From a virus: a stretch of 64,000 nt of DNA. Under the pieces are notes generated by a model. The model was not told the DNA's origin and did not search any database. It was given only the letters and a program-made list of their open reading frames with translations. The stretch is from positions 1-64,000 of the IMG/VR virus record IMGVR_UViG_3300042691_025071; one strand, written 5' to 3'. Below, in pieces: positions 8,660 to 17,775 of this stretch (position 1 is its first letter; every line of letters starts with the position of its first letter). The translations under genes were made by a program, and so were the position numbers.

Positions 8660-11188
8660 ATGTTAACAGGAAAAACCATCGGTCAATTAACTAATCTAGC
8701 AAATCCCACTTCGGACACATTATTTCCGGTAGAATTAAGTGGGTCAACATATCATATAGATTTTTCATCTATAACTAATAATCTAACATTTGAGGATATT
8801 ACTTACTCAGAGTTATATGACAAATATACAGGTGCAACATTTGTTGCCGGTTCTTATTATAGAATAACAGATTTCCAAACTTGTTATGATCAACCTGATT
8901 ATGATTACAATAAAAATTCCATAGTCGGAAATAACTATAAAGTTGCGGATATTGACTCAATAATTGTGTTTGCAACATCAAATTCAACTTTATCTGAAAA
9001 CGCATATCAACCTTCTTATCCAAAAGATAGTATTAAGTATGATATAACATTTAATGTGACAGAAAGAACTGGATCACCAGCTAAAGGTAGAATAACAGAA
9101 AGAATTGATGAGTTTAATAACAGAACTGATTACGATCATAGAACAATTTTATTCAAAAGATATAGATACTATGAAGTTTCACTAAACAATCCATATCAAG
9201 GAACTGTTAGTGTTGCGGATATTTCTTCAACAGAAATGACAGTTTTTGGTACTGATACTATTTTCTTAAGTACTCTTATAGTGGGCGATAAGATTGGTTT
9301 TGAATCGGTTAATAATGATTTTAGGGTTTTTGAAGTAACAAATATTGTAAGTGATACCGAAATGGCTATTACAGGATTAACAACCGTAACTTTAGGTCCA
9401 AATACTAAAATGTATGGTACCTTTTGGGACGAATATGGTAGTTATTATCAAAACAATGTAGATGACCCTTCTTTATTTGGAGAGTATTATACTTTTGACG
9501 GTACTGGTAATTATAACAATTATATTGGTAATCATGCCAATTTATATCAAGAGAATGAAAATGACTTTATTTTAGCTAATAATGTTTTTCATAATAGATT
9601 TATAGGTAATAAATTTGGTCATAGTTGTTATAATAACACATTTTTTGATGATTGTTATGATAATAACATTGGAAACTATTTCTTTAACAACATTACTGAT
9701 GATGACTTTGATGCTAATGTTATCGGAAATGAGTTTTTTAATAATAGAATTACCTCAAATTTCCAATATAATAGAATTGGTGAAAACTTTTATAACAACT
9801 ATATAGTCCAAAATAGTTTTTATAGAAATAATATTATGAATGATTTCCGAGATAATGAAATAAGTGGAGGAGACTTTCAAAATAACGAAATAGGTAGTCA
9901 GTTCAATAATAATAAAATTAAACAACAATTTTATAAAAACGATATTGGTAATGGATTTTATAATAATGAAATTTATTGGGGAGGTAATGGAAATTTAATT
10001 GGTAACGGATTTAACAATAATAACCTTTATTGTGTGTTTTATGATAATGTTATCGGTGAATATTTTGAGAATAACACATTAGGTGATATTTTGAATCCTT
10101 CTAGTAGAGATTTTTATGAAAATAGAATAGGTACTAGATTCTCTAACAATACAATTAACGAATCGATTTATAAAAACCAAATTGATCATGATTTTTATAA
10201 TAACACAATAAACTCAGATTTTTATACCAATATCATTGGAGAACGATTTGAAAATAACACAATATATGGTCATTTCTACGATAACCAAATATTCAATGAA
10301 TTTAAAGGTAATATAATATATCAAGAGTTTTACACCAATAAAACAGGTTGGGGTGTTTCAGGAAATGAATTTAGTGGGATTTGTGCCGATAATTCTTTCG
10401 GTTCATTTTTCTTAGGTAATGACTTTTTTGGTAATGTTTTTGCAAATATAATTAAGGATGGATTTACAAGTAATATTATCGGTGACGGATTTGTTGGTAA
10501 CAACATAGGTTCTGCTTTTCAAGGAAATACAATTGCACAAAATTTCCAACATAATGAAATTGGTAGTTTCTTCCAAAATAATATAATTGATGAAGGTTTC
10601 GGATTTGGAGGATTTAACTCACAGAAAAACTACATTGGTGATATTTTCCAAAATAATATTATTGGAGAATACTTTTACAATAATAGAGTTGGTAATTACT
10701 TCCAAAATAACACTATTGGTGATTACTTCCAATGGAATGTTATTGATACAGACGTTAGTGGGACTGATTTTACAACTAATTATGGTATTATAACATCATT
10801 TACGTATACTGCTTTAGGAACTAATAGAACGGATAATCCATGGTCAACACAGATTATTGAACTTTTTGAACCTACTAAATTTATAAATAGTGGAAACGGT
10901 GTTGGTTCTGACTTTCAGTTTACACCTGTTGGTGGTGAGGTTACAAGTATGTCACTTGTTTCATCAGGAACGTCTTTCAATGTTGGAGACACAATTACTA
11001 TATTAGGTTCCGCTATTGGTGGTTCTGACGGTGATGGTGACATTGTAATAACAATAACCGGCGTAAGTCCTAATCCATCTGTATATGAATCATATACTTG
11101 TCATATTTTTGAAAGACAAGGTGGAAATAAAAGATTATCATATTACGATTCAAGTGATATATTAACAATTAAAGATATAAACGAATAA
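8660..11188 (+). CDS. Beta-solenoid tail fibre with shared anchor (copy B)
   Basis: The 842-residue protein has four parts. The anchor (1-45) is shared with the gene at 7550. A mixed domain (50-270) includes YRITDFQTCYDQPDYDYN. A long solenoid (about 290-695) follows. A beta C-terminal domain (about 700-842) ends it. The solenoid repeats every 9-12 residues with the pattern F-x-x-N-x-I-G-x-x-F (for example FYNNEI, FQNNEIG), over 35 turns. The regular Asn and aromatic/Ile positions are those of an Asn-ladder beta-helix, a common phage fibre or tailspike shaft. No catalytic residues for glycan cleavage could be picked out. It is likely an elongated receptor-binding fibre. Confidence 0.65.
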   Translation: MLTGKTIGQLTNLANPTSDTLFPVELSGSTYHIDFSSITNNLTFEDITYSELYDKYTGATFVAGSYYRITDFQTCYDQPDYDYNKNSIVGNNYKVADIDSIIVFATSNSTLSENAYQPSYPKDSIKYDITFNVTERTGSPAKGRITERIDEFNNRTDYDHRTILFKRYRYYEVSLNNPYQGTVSVADISSTEMTVFGTDTIFLSTLIVGDKIGFESVNNDFRVFEVTNIVSDTEMAITGLTTVTLGPNTKMYGTFWDEYGSYYQNNVDDPSLFGEYYTFDGTGNYNNYIGNHANLYQENENDFILANNVFHNRFIGNKFGHSCYNNTFFDDCYDNNIGNYFFNNITDDDFDANVIGNEFFNNRITSNFQYNRIGENFYNNYIVQNSFYRNNIMNDFRDNEISGGDFQNNEIGSQFNNNKIKQQFYKNDIGNGFYNNEIYWGGNGNLIGNGFNNNNLYCVFYDNVIGEYFENNTLGDILNPSSRDFYENRIGTRFSNNTINESIYKNQIDHDFYNNTINSDFYTNIIGERFENNTIYGHFYDNQIFNEFKGNIIYQEFYTNKTGWGVSGNEFSGICADNSFGSFFLGNDFFGNVFANIIKDGFTSNIIGDGFVGNNIGSAFQGNTIAQNFQHNEIGSFFQNNIIDEGFGFGGFNSQKNYIGDIFQNNIIGEYFYNNRVGNYFQNNTIGDYFQWNVIDTDVSGTDFTTNYGIITSFTYTALGTNRTDNPWSTQIIELFEPTKFINSGNGVGSDFQFTPVGGEVTSMSLVSSGTSFNVGDTITILGSAIGGSDGDGDIVITITGVSPNPSVYESYTCHIFERQGGNKRLSYYDSSDILTIKDINE

Positions 11189-11190
11189 AA

Positions 11191-12348
11191 ATGGCAACAA
11201 CAAAATATATTGTAAATAACGTATCGGGACAAACAATACCTCAAATAAATTTAACAAGTCCTCTTAATTTTCCTGAAGGTAGTCAAATAGAATCAATACC
11301 TGAAAGTTCGGGTGATGGTTCAGGATTGACTACACTTATCCTAAAACCTGACGCAAGTACCGATGATAATCGTTACGTTGTTTTAGATCCAACCGGTCCT
11401 AATCACATTCACATTAGAGCCGGAGGTACTATTGATCAGAGTAACGCTGATTTAATAATTGGTGGTGAAAATAATAATCTATTAATAAGCGATTCATTAA
11501 ATAAGGTACAAATAAAAACAACCGATGCAGAAGTTGAATTTATAGGATACATTGATAATGGATATGGTGATGGTCCAGGAGCAACACTACATGTTACCGA
11601 TATGATTAACGGTACGATTACAGATGGTATGACAATATACGGTCCTGGAATACTTGGCGGTTATACTTTACAATTTGGTACTGTACTAACACCACAAGGA
11701 GATGGAGGAGTAGGTAACTACTTTCTACCAGGAGGTGATTTTTTAACAACTTCATCAACTTATATTGGCGGAGCAATAACTGCTAGTAACTGGACCTTCG
11801 GTGCAGACGGATCTTTAGAGTTTCCCGACGGATCTATTCAGACTACCGCAATTCCCGACTTAATAAGTAGTGGACCATCCGCACCAGGTAGTGCAGTGGT
11901 TGCCAATCCGACAAACGTAAACATTAACTTCTCAGATGGAGTTGGGACGGCTTGGAGTTTTTCTACTACAGGTCTAACCTTCCCTGATGATACGGTACAA
12001 TCAACGGCATATGGACCTAAATATAAAGTGTACACTGCTTTATTAAGACAATCTGGAATAACTGACCCTGTTGTTACTGTTTTAGAAAATACTATTGGTG
12101 ATATAGTTTGGACAAGAAATAATGTCGGATATTATTTGGGTACTTTAAGTAACGCTTTTCCTGAGAATAAAACATTCATAATTTATACTCATGATGGTCT
12201 TAATGGAAATACAGGATTTCCTGGAGGAGTTAGAATATCAAATAACGAAGTTCAGTTAGTCTTTAATGATGGAATTGTAAATGTTGGAGACTATATTGAT
12301 ATTGGTCAAGATGCGATAGAATCAATAGAAATAAGAGTGTATAATTAA
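11191..12348 (+). CDS. Tail fibre-like protein with WTF/PDGS repeats
   Basis: This 385-residue protein begins 2 bases after the solenoid fibre gene. Two related segments, NWTFGADGSLEFPDGSIQTT (near 193-212) and a weaker copy AWSFSTTGLTFPDDTVQSTA (near 252-271), are a recurring motif in fibre proteins of marine and environmental phages. The rest is Gly- and beta-rich, without a signal peptide or membrane segment. Its operon position after the solenoid fibre suggests it forms part of the same fibre assembly. Specific function is not known. Confidence 0.5.
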   Translation: MATTKYIVNNVSGQTIPQINLTSPLNFPEGSQIESIPESSGDGSGLTTLILKPDASTDDNRYVVLDPTGPNHIHIRAGGTIDQSNADLIIGGENNNLLISDSLNKVQIKTTDAEVEFIGYIDNGYGDGPGATLHVTDMINGTITDGMTIYGPGILGGYTLQFGTVLTPQGDGGVGNYFLPGGDFLTTSSTYIGGAITASNWTFGADGSLEFPDGSIQTTAIPDLISSGPSAPGSAVVANPTNVNINFSDGVGTAWSFSTTGLTFPDDTVQSTAYGPKYKVYTALLRQSGITDPVVTVLENTIGDIVWTRNNVGYYLGTLSNAFPENKTFIIYTHDGLNGNTGFPGGVRISNNEVQLVFNDGIVNVGDYIDIGQDAIESIEIRVYN

Positions 12349-12374
12349 GAAATAAAAAATAAAAAATAAATAAT

Positions 12375-12635
12375 ATGAGAATCTGTATATTATGTGAAGT
12401 ATCTAAACTTTCACAAGTTAGAGAAAAAATGAAAAATGATAACATCTTAAACATAGATTTATCACCAACCGGAGAATCACCCGCAACACATAAAATGTGT
12501 GTTATGGCGATACCCGAAAATAAAGCACAAGAAATGATTAGTTCTGCTGAATTAACAATAATTGAAGCGATGAATCCAAAAGAATTTTTGGAAAAACATA
12601 ATCTTAAAAAAATTGGAAAATACGGATTGTTATAA
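12375..12635 (+). CDS. Small protein of unknown function
   Basis: An 86-residue protein that I do not recognise. It opens with a short Cys-containing strand (MRICILCEVS) and then has a mixed alpha/beta pattern, compatible with a compact ferredoxin-like fold. The ATG follows an A-rich leader. Its end overlaps the next gene by 23 bases, so the two are probably translated from one message. It is located between the fibre locus and the polymerase. Confidence 0.6.
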   Translation: MRICILCEVSKLSQVREKMKNDNILNIDLSPTGESPATHKMCVMAIPENKAQEMISSAELTIIEAMNPKEFLEKHNLKKIGKYGLL

Positions 12636-13242
12636 AATAAAAAAAAACTTTATCACAAAGGACGAATCCAATCAGATAATTAACTGGTTGGATTCTGTCA
12701 ATCATATAGGTAATGATAGTAATTACCATCTCACTGAACTTTCAAAAACATTAAAGGGTAAATCTTGTATATTCGATATTTCAAATACCTATTTAACAAA
12801 TTACATCACAAAATTTCAATCAATATCTGACGTTTCAAAAGAACCTTTACCTGATTTTATCTATAAAATAATAGATAGAATATCTGAAGAATTTAATTTC
12901 CCAAAAGACAATATTTTTTTACAGGCTGTAGACATGAATAAAGGTGGAAAAATAAATCCACATTATGATGCGTCAATTGATGGTTATGTTAATTACAAAT
13001 GTAATATAAGTGTATTATCTGAGGATTATGATTTTTTTATTGATAGGGAATCAATAAAAATTCAAGAAACAGATTTATATGGATTTGAAGCTTCTCTTTA
13101 TAAACACTGGACAAATGAATTTAATTCAAGAAGAGTTTTTTTGAGTTTCGGATTTATTTTGAAATATGAGGATCTTGGTAGAAATATAAACGACCCGAGA
13201 GTTAGATTAAGTAAAAGAATTGAGAAATACTTTCAAAAGTAA
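12613..13242 (+). CDS. Predicted 2-oxoglutarate/Fe(II)-dependent oxygenase
   Basis: The 209-residue protein carries the iron-binding facial triad of this superfamily: His117-x-Asp119 in NPHYDAS and His165 in YKHWTNEF. A basic pair (Arg173/Arg174 in NSRRVFLSFGF) sits 8-9 residues after the distal His, where the Arg that binds the 2-oxoglutarate carboxylate is expected. Length fits a minimal double-stranded beta-helix enzyme. The substrate cannot be read from sequence; DNA base, protein side chain or nucleotide are all possible. Start is uncertain: the first in-frame start is TTG 12613, inside the upstream gene, with no in-frame ATG until Met108. Confidence 0.6.
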   Translation: MENTDCYKIKKNFITKDESNQIINWLDSVNHIGNDSNYHLTELSKTLKGKSCIFDISNTYLTNYITKFQSISDVSKEPLPDFIYKIIDRISEEFNFPKDNIFLQAVDMNKGGKINPHYDASIDGYVNYKCNISVLSEDYDFFIDRESIKIQETDLYGFEASLYKHWTNEFNSRRVFLSFGFILKYEDLGRNINDPRVRLSKRIEKYFQK

Positions 13243-13244
13243 AA

Positions 13245-13252
13245 TATTTATA
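13245..13252 (+). promoter_or_regulatory. Putative late promoter TATTTATA
   Basis: Exact octamer 12 bases before the ATG at 13265, directly after the oxygenase stop. Confidence 0.5.
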
Positions 13253-13264
13253 AAATAAACCTAT

Positions 13265-13633
13265 ATGGAATTTAATATAAGACAGGGAGCAACTGAACCA
13301 ATTTTAAAATTAAGATTAATTGATGATGGTAAAAACGACAAGTCATCTTTTAATGATATGTTAGAAAATTCAAATATCACATTTGATATGTATGATTTTA
13401 AAACAGAAGAACCTCAAATTTTAAATGGTCAGTGTTTAATAACCACAAGAACCAAGAAATACGACCAAACAACCGATGAATATTATATTACATATAGATT
13501 TACAGAAGAAGGTACATCTGTAAAAGGTAAATTTGAAGGAATTGTTACCATTCAATTTTTAGACACAAATTCGAATCCAACAACAAAATTAATTGTTCCG
13601 TTAAAAGAAAAACTATTTATCAACATTTTTTGA
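13265..13633 (+). CDS. BppU-like baseplate or fibre adaptor domain protein
   Basis: This is a 122-residue all-beta protein. The opening IRQGATEPILKLRLIDDG, a central strand FDMYD, and the run YYITYRFTEEGTSVKGKFEG follow the pattern of N-terminal domains of phage upper-baseplate (BppU-type) proteins: an ordered-phase input strand, then a sandwich ending in a GKFEG-V-I strand. In those phages the domain attaches receptor-binding proteins to the baseplate. Here it stands alone, with its own promoter motif. The match is to pattern only and could be convergent. Confidence 0.45.
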   Translation: MEFNIRQGATEPILKLRLIDDGKNDKSSFNDMLENSNITFDMYDFKTEEPQILNGQCLITTRTKKYDQTTDEYYITYRFTEEGTSVKGKFEGIVTIQFLDTNSNPTTKLIVPLKEKLFINIF

Positions 13634-13677
13634 TTTAGGGTAAAATTTTTATTATATTTATTAATGTTAAGACAAAC

Positions 13678-13692
13678 TACCGATTTTCGGTA
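13678..13692 (+). promoter_or_regulatory. Leader hairpin upstream of DNA polymerase
   Basis: Stem TACCGA/TCGGTA (13678-13683 with 13687-13692) with a TTT loop, 30 bases before the polymerase ATG and not followed by a T run. In phage T4, gp43 represses its own translation by binding a leader hairpin. A similar role here is inference only. Confidence 0.35.
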
Positions 13693-13722
13693 AGCTAATG
13701 TGTCACATTTAAAAATATAATA

Positions 13723-16620
13723 ATGAAAGATGTTATCTCTCAGGAAGTTATCGAGAGCTTCCTAAACGGTGCAGATCCCGAAGAATTTATCGTTGGTGTA
13801 GAATACGATTATCCCACAAATAAAATTTATAAAATTATACAAGACCCCCAAAAGGGTAAAGTTGTTGTTCCCGACACGTTCACACCATTTTTGTGGGTTT
13901 CAGATCTAAATGGATTAAATTTTTACGGTAATAGTAAAATGACTCAAAAGAAAAAAATGGGTGAATTTGGTATTATTATCGAAAAATTAGAAACTCACGG
14001 TAATGAACGATTAGAAAACGGAATGAAGTTTCTTGTTAAGAGTATTAAAGGTTATACAGAATTAATTAATTTTTTTAGGTTTGGTGGGTTAAATCCTTGG
14101 GGTGATGAAACTAAAAAATATTTCACAATATTATCACCTGTTGAACAATATCTTATTCAAAAGAAAAAAAGATTGTTTAAGGGTATCGATGATTATAGTG
14201 GTGTACATAGACTTGTATTTGATATTGAAACCACAGGTCTTGAACCTGAAACCAATAAGATAATCTTAATTGGTATGAAGGATAATCGTGGTTTAGTTAA
14301 AACAATCGACGCTTTCGGTGATGATGGTGAGAAAAGATGTATCGAAGAGTTTTTTAAAACAATAAAAGAATTAAAACCAACAATAATTGGTGGATACAAT
14401 TCAGCTTCATTTGACTTTCCGTTTATACTTAAAAGGGCGGAAATACTTGGTGTTAATGTTGAAGGGTTGACAAGTATTTTAACCTCACAGGGAATAAAAG
14501 AAAAAGAAGGTATATTAAAACTCGCTAATGAAATCGAACCATATACCCAACATATCATTTGGGGTTTCAATATTATTGATATTGCACATTCTGTAAGAAG
14601 AGCTCAGGCGATAAACTCAGAAATCAAATCTTGGGGTTTAAAATATATAACAAAATATCTCGAAAAGGAAAAAGAAAATCGTGTTTATGTTGACGGTCCA
14701 TTTATTTCCAAAATTTACTTAGATAATGAATTATACTACGTAAATCCAAAAACGGGAAAATATAAAAAAATTGGTGAGAAAGGTACTGAAGGACTATTGG
14801 AAAAATATCCTGGTAAATATGAAATATGGTCAGGTAAAAGAATTGTAGAACAATACTTGGATGATGATCTTTATGAAACGATGATTGTTGATGATTCTTT
14901 TAGTCAGTCTACATTTTTACTTTCTAAATTAGTACCTACCACTTATGAGAGAGTTGCAACAATGGGTACAGCAACATTATGGAAAATAATAATGTTGGCA
15001 TGGTCTTATGAAAATAATTTGGCAATACCTGAAAAAGATGAAAAGAGGGCAATTACAGGTGGGTTATCAAGATTATTAAATGTAGGTTATGCGAAGAACA
15101 TTGTTAAATTTGACTATGCATCTCTTTATCCATCAATTCAACTTGTATATGATGTGTTTCCCGATTGCGATGTTATGGGTGTACAGAAATCAATGTTGAA
15201 ATATTTCCGTAATATTCGTATCAAATATAAAAGACTTGCCGGTGAACTTTCTAAAACAAATCCTGTTGAGGCGGAAATGTATGATAGGAAACAATTACCT
15301 ATTAAAATTTTCATCAATGCATATTTTGGTTCATTATCTGCACCACAAGTATTTCCGTGGGGTGATATGAATATGGGTGAAACTATTACATGTGTGGGTA
15401 GACAATGTCTTCGTATGATGATTATGTTCTTTATGAAGAAAGGTTATAAACCACTTGTAATGGACACTGATGGTGTTAACTTTGAAACACCTGAAGATAT
15501 TGACAAACATATTTATGTCGGTAAAGGATTAAATGAATTAGTTACAGAAGGAAAAGAGTATAAAGGTATTGAAGCGGATACTGCCGAGTTTAATGATATT
15601 TTTATGAGAAATGAGATGGGGTTAGATATTGATTATGTTGCCCCATCTTGTATCAATGTTTCAAGAAAGAATTACATCATTAAATTAATTAAGAAAGGTA
15701 AGGAAAAAATAAAATTAACAGGTAATACGATTAAATCAAAAAAATTACAACAGTATATTGTTGAGTTTTTAGATGAAGGTTTAAAATATTTGTTAAATGG
15801 TGATGGACATTCATTTGTTGAATTATACTATTCATACGTTGAAAAGATATATAATAAAGAAATTCCACTATCTAAAATAGCAAACAAATCACGTGTAAAA
15901 CAAAATGTGGAAGATTATAAAAAACACATAAAGAAAACAACTAAGGCAGGATCACTGATGTCAAGACAAGCTCATATGGAATTAGTTATTCAAAATAACT
16001 ATCCTGCCGGTTTGGGTGAAACAATATATTACATCAACAATGGTCTTAAAAAGTCTTCGGGTGATGTACAAAAAATAAGTAAACCAACTAAAAAACAACA
16101 AGAAGAATACCTACAAAAACATGGTGTAGAAATGCCGAACGATTTCATAGAAGTTAATTGCTACATGATATCAGAAAAAGATATTCAAAATAATCCCGAC
16201 ATGACCGGTGATTATAATGTGCCTCGTTATCTTAATAATTTTAATAAAAGAATAGAACCTTTATTAGTTGTGTTTAAACCTGAGATAAGGGAAGATATAT
16301 TAATAGAAGACCCAAAAGATCGTCAATACTTTACAAAATCACAATGTGAATTAATCAGTGGACATCCATTAAAAGAAGGTGGTCAAGATAATTTTGATGA
16401 AGTTATGACACTTTCAGATAGTGAGGTGATATTTTGGAATAGAGTTAATCGTGACCCTTATTTTATGTATGTGGAAGATAGTTTAAGTTTAGTTGATCAA
16501 TATTGGGTTGATCACAATAGAAAAGTTGTTTCATTACAAGAAAACTCTGTTATAAGTAATGAAGATGAAATAATTGAAACGAATGGTAATGATTTTGCAT
16601 ACCACGCAGATCATGTTTAG
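13723..16620 (+). CDS. 43: Family B DNA polymerase (T4 gp43-like)
   Basis: This 965-residue replicative polymerase has proofreading and synthesis domains. Exo I is DIETTG (Asp167, Glu169), Exo II is GGYNSASFDFPF (224-235), and an Exo III-like region lies near 285-312. Polymerase motif A is DYASLYPS (464-471), motif B includes Lys528 and NAYFGS (532-537), and motif C is MDTDG (580-584). All catalytic Asp residues are present, so it should be active as polymerase and 3'-5' exonuclease. Motif C reads DTDG rather than the usual DTDS. The gene stands alone with a hairpin in its leader, and its last 4 bases overlap the end of the opposing gp13-like gene. Confidence 0.95.
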   Translation: MKDVISQEVIESFLNGADPEEFIVGVEYDYPTNKIYKIIQDPQKGKVVVPDTFTPFLWVSDLNGLNFYGNSKMTQKKKMGEFGIIIEKLETHGNERLENGMKFLVKSIKGYTELINFFRFGGLNPWGDETKKYFTILSPVEQYLIQKKKRLFKGIDDYSGVHRLVFDIETTGLEPETNKIILIGMKDNRGLVKTIDAFGDDGEKRCIEEFFKTIKELKPTIIGGYNSASFDFPFILKRAEILGVNVEGLTSILTSQGIKEKEGILKLANEIEPYTQHIIWGFNIIDIAHSVRRAQAINSEIKSWGLKYITKYLEKEKENRVYVDGPFISKIYLDNELYYVNPKTGKYKKIGEKGTEGLLEKYPGKYEIWSGKRIVEQYLDDDLYETMIVDDSFSQSTFLLSKLVPTTYERVATMGTATLWKIIMLAWSYENNLAIPEKDEKRAITGGLSRLLNVGYAKNIVKFDYASLYPSIQLVYDVFPDCDVMGVQKSMLKYFRNIRIKYKRLAGELSKTNPVEAEMYDRKQLPIKIFINAYFGSLSAPQVFPWGDMNMGETITCVGRQCLRMMIMFFMKKGYKPLVMDTDGVNFETPEDIDKHIYVGKGLNELVTEGKEYKGIEADTAEFNDIFMRNEMGLDIDYVAPSCINVSRKNYIIKLIKKGKEKIKLTGNTIKSKKLQQYIVEFLDEGLKYLLNGDGHSFVELYYSYVEKIYNKEIPLSKIANKSRVKQNVEDYKKHIKKTTKAGSLMSRQAHMELVIQNNYPAGLGETIYYINNGLKKSSGDVQKISKPTKKQQEEYLQKHGVEMPNDFIEVNCYMISEKDIQNNPDMTGDYNVPRYLNNFNKRIEPLLVVFKPEIREDILIEDPKDRQYFTKSQCELISGHPLKEGGQDNFDEVMTLSDSEVIFWNRVNRDPYFMYVEDSLSLVDQYWVDHNRKVVSLQENSVISNEDEIIETNGNDFAYHADHV

Positions 16621-17735
16621 ATAATATTGATCGGACTTGGCATTGCTCTAAATTTCAATGAACCATTAAGGAATTCCGCCTCGTTTTTCTTTCTTTCTAA
16701 AAGTTTTTCGGGGCGGAGTCTTTCTAAACGTGCCATTAATTCTTCAACAAGTTTTAATCTTTCGTCTTTACCTTCTGTAAGTAATGAAGAGTAATCTAAT
16801 TTAACCTCACTATCAGGAACTTTAAGGTCACCTGAGAATTTACCCCAAATTCTTGCCAAACCTTCTTTACAATAACCAATAAAATATTTTCTAACCCAGT
16901 TTTGTGAAGGTTTATTAAGATCATCCCAAGTTAATGGATCGGTCATAACATCTGAAGGTAATCTGATAATATCTTTGTTTTTCTCTAAACATTCATCTCT
17001 ATTGTCACCGGCATCATAATACCAATACCAAACTCTTGTATTTTTATTTATTGATCCAAAATCAAATTTACCACCCGGTACATTAAGTAAGTGTACTATT
17101 TTAGTTCCATTTGGACCTGCAGTTATTCTATATGTTAAATCACCACCAATTAATCTATTTTTTAAATTCCTATCACCCATTCTTAATAATAGGTCAAACG
17201 CGGGTAATAAGAAATAAGAACCTGACGCACCTACTTGTGCGAAACCCCCGACACCACCAAATGCAACACCCCCAAGACCACCAAAACCACCTAAAAATGG
17301 GTCAACAATAGAGTCGGTTAATGTGGCCCTTGTAAACCATAATAATTCATTAATTTCACGTCCTGCGGGGATTACATATGTTTGTTGATTTTGTACTAAA
17401 TCAAAATAATCTTTTTTAAGTTCCCATGGACCGTTTGCTTGTAACCCCACTATCTTTGAATATGCGTAAGTGTATTGAGTTTCATAATCTAAACTTCTAT
17501 TTGTAAATGCCCTTGTTAATGAGTTGTTATCAACGTCCAAATTAGCCAATGCAGACCATTGTGATTCGATTAACCAATCGTTTACATATTGCTCATATTC
17601 TGATATCGCCAGCTGTAAAAAACTATCCATTTGTTCTTCAGTTAACTCTACTCCTCTAACTGGCATACCTAAAAGGTGTAAAACTTGGGTAAATAATTTG
17701 TCTTTTTCTTCCGGTGTTATAATAGTCGCCGCCAT
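16617..17735 (-). CDS. 13: Neck (head-tail joining) protein, gp13-like
   Basis: The 372-residue product matches the plan of T4 gp13. Near the N-terminus is VLHLLGMPVRGVELTEEQMD, then an SEYEQYVNDW helix, corresponding to the T4 segment around GAPIINVELTPDQI. Near the C-terminus is QNWVRKYFIGYCKEGLARIW, followed by a charged helix (ERLKLVEELMARLERL), as in gp13. A Gly-rich insert (GGFGGLGGVAFGGVGGF, about 147-163) is extra. In T4, gp13 and gp14 seal the filled head for tail attachment. It is unusual that this gene is on the minus strand, 3 kb away from the gp14- and gp15-like genes. Confidence 0.7.
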   Translation of the reverse strand: MAATIITPEEKDKLFTQVLHLLGMPVRGVELTEEQMDSFLQLAISEYEQYVNDWLIESQWSALANLDVDNNSLTRAFTNRSLDYETQYTYAYSKIVGLQANGPWELKKDYFDLVQNQQTYVIPAGREINELLWFTRATLTDSIVDPFLGGFGGLGGVAFGGVGGFAQVGASGSYFLLPAFDLLLRMGDRNLKNRLIGGDLTYRITAGPNGTKIVHLLNVPGGKFDFGSINKNTRVWYWYYDAGDNRDECLEKNKDIIRLPSDVMTDPLTWDDLNKPSQNWVRKYFIGYCKEGLARIWGKFSGDLKVPDSEVKLDYSSLLTEGKDERLKLVEELMARLERLRPEKLLERKKNEAEFLNGSLKFRAMPSPINII

Positions 17736-17750
17736 AATTTGTTTATTTAC

Positions 17751-17758
17751 TATAAATA
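17751..17758 (-). promoter_or_regulatory. Putative late promoter TATTTATA (minus strand)
   Basis: Reads TATTTATA on the minus strand, 15 bases before the gp13-like ATG at 17735. It shows that the octamer follows gene orientation. Confidence 0.5.
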
Positions 17759-17775
17759 TCTTATATTTCGGTATT

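Noticed and set aside
17524-17775. Extended start for the gene at 17776
   Set aside because: The extension overlaps the well-supported minus-strand neck gene and lies before the divergent leader; ATG 17776 is better.
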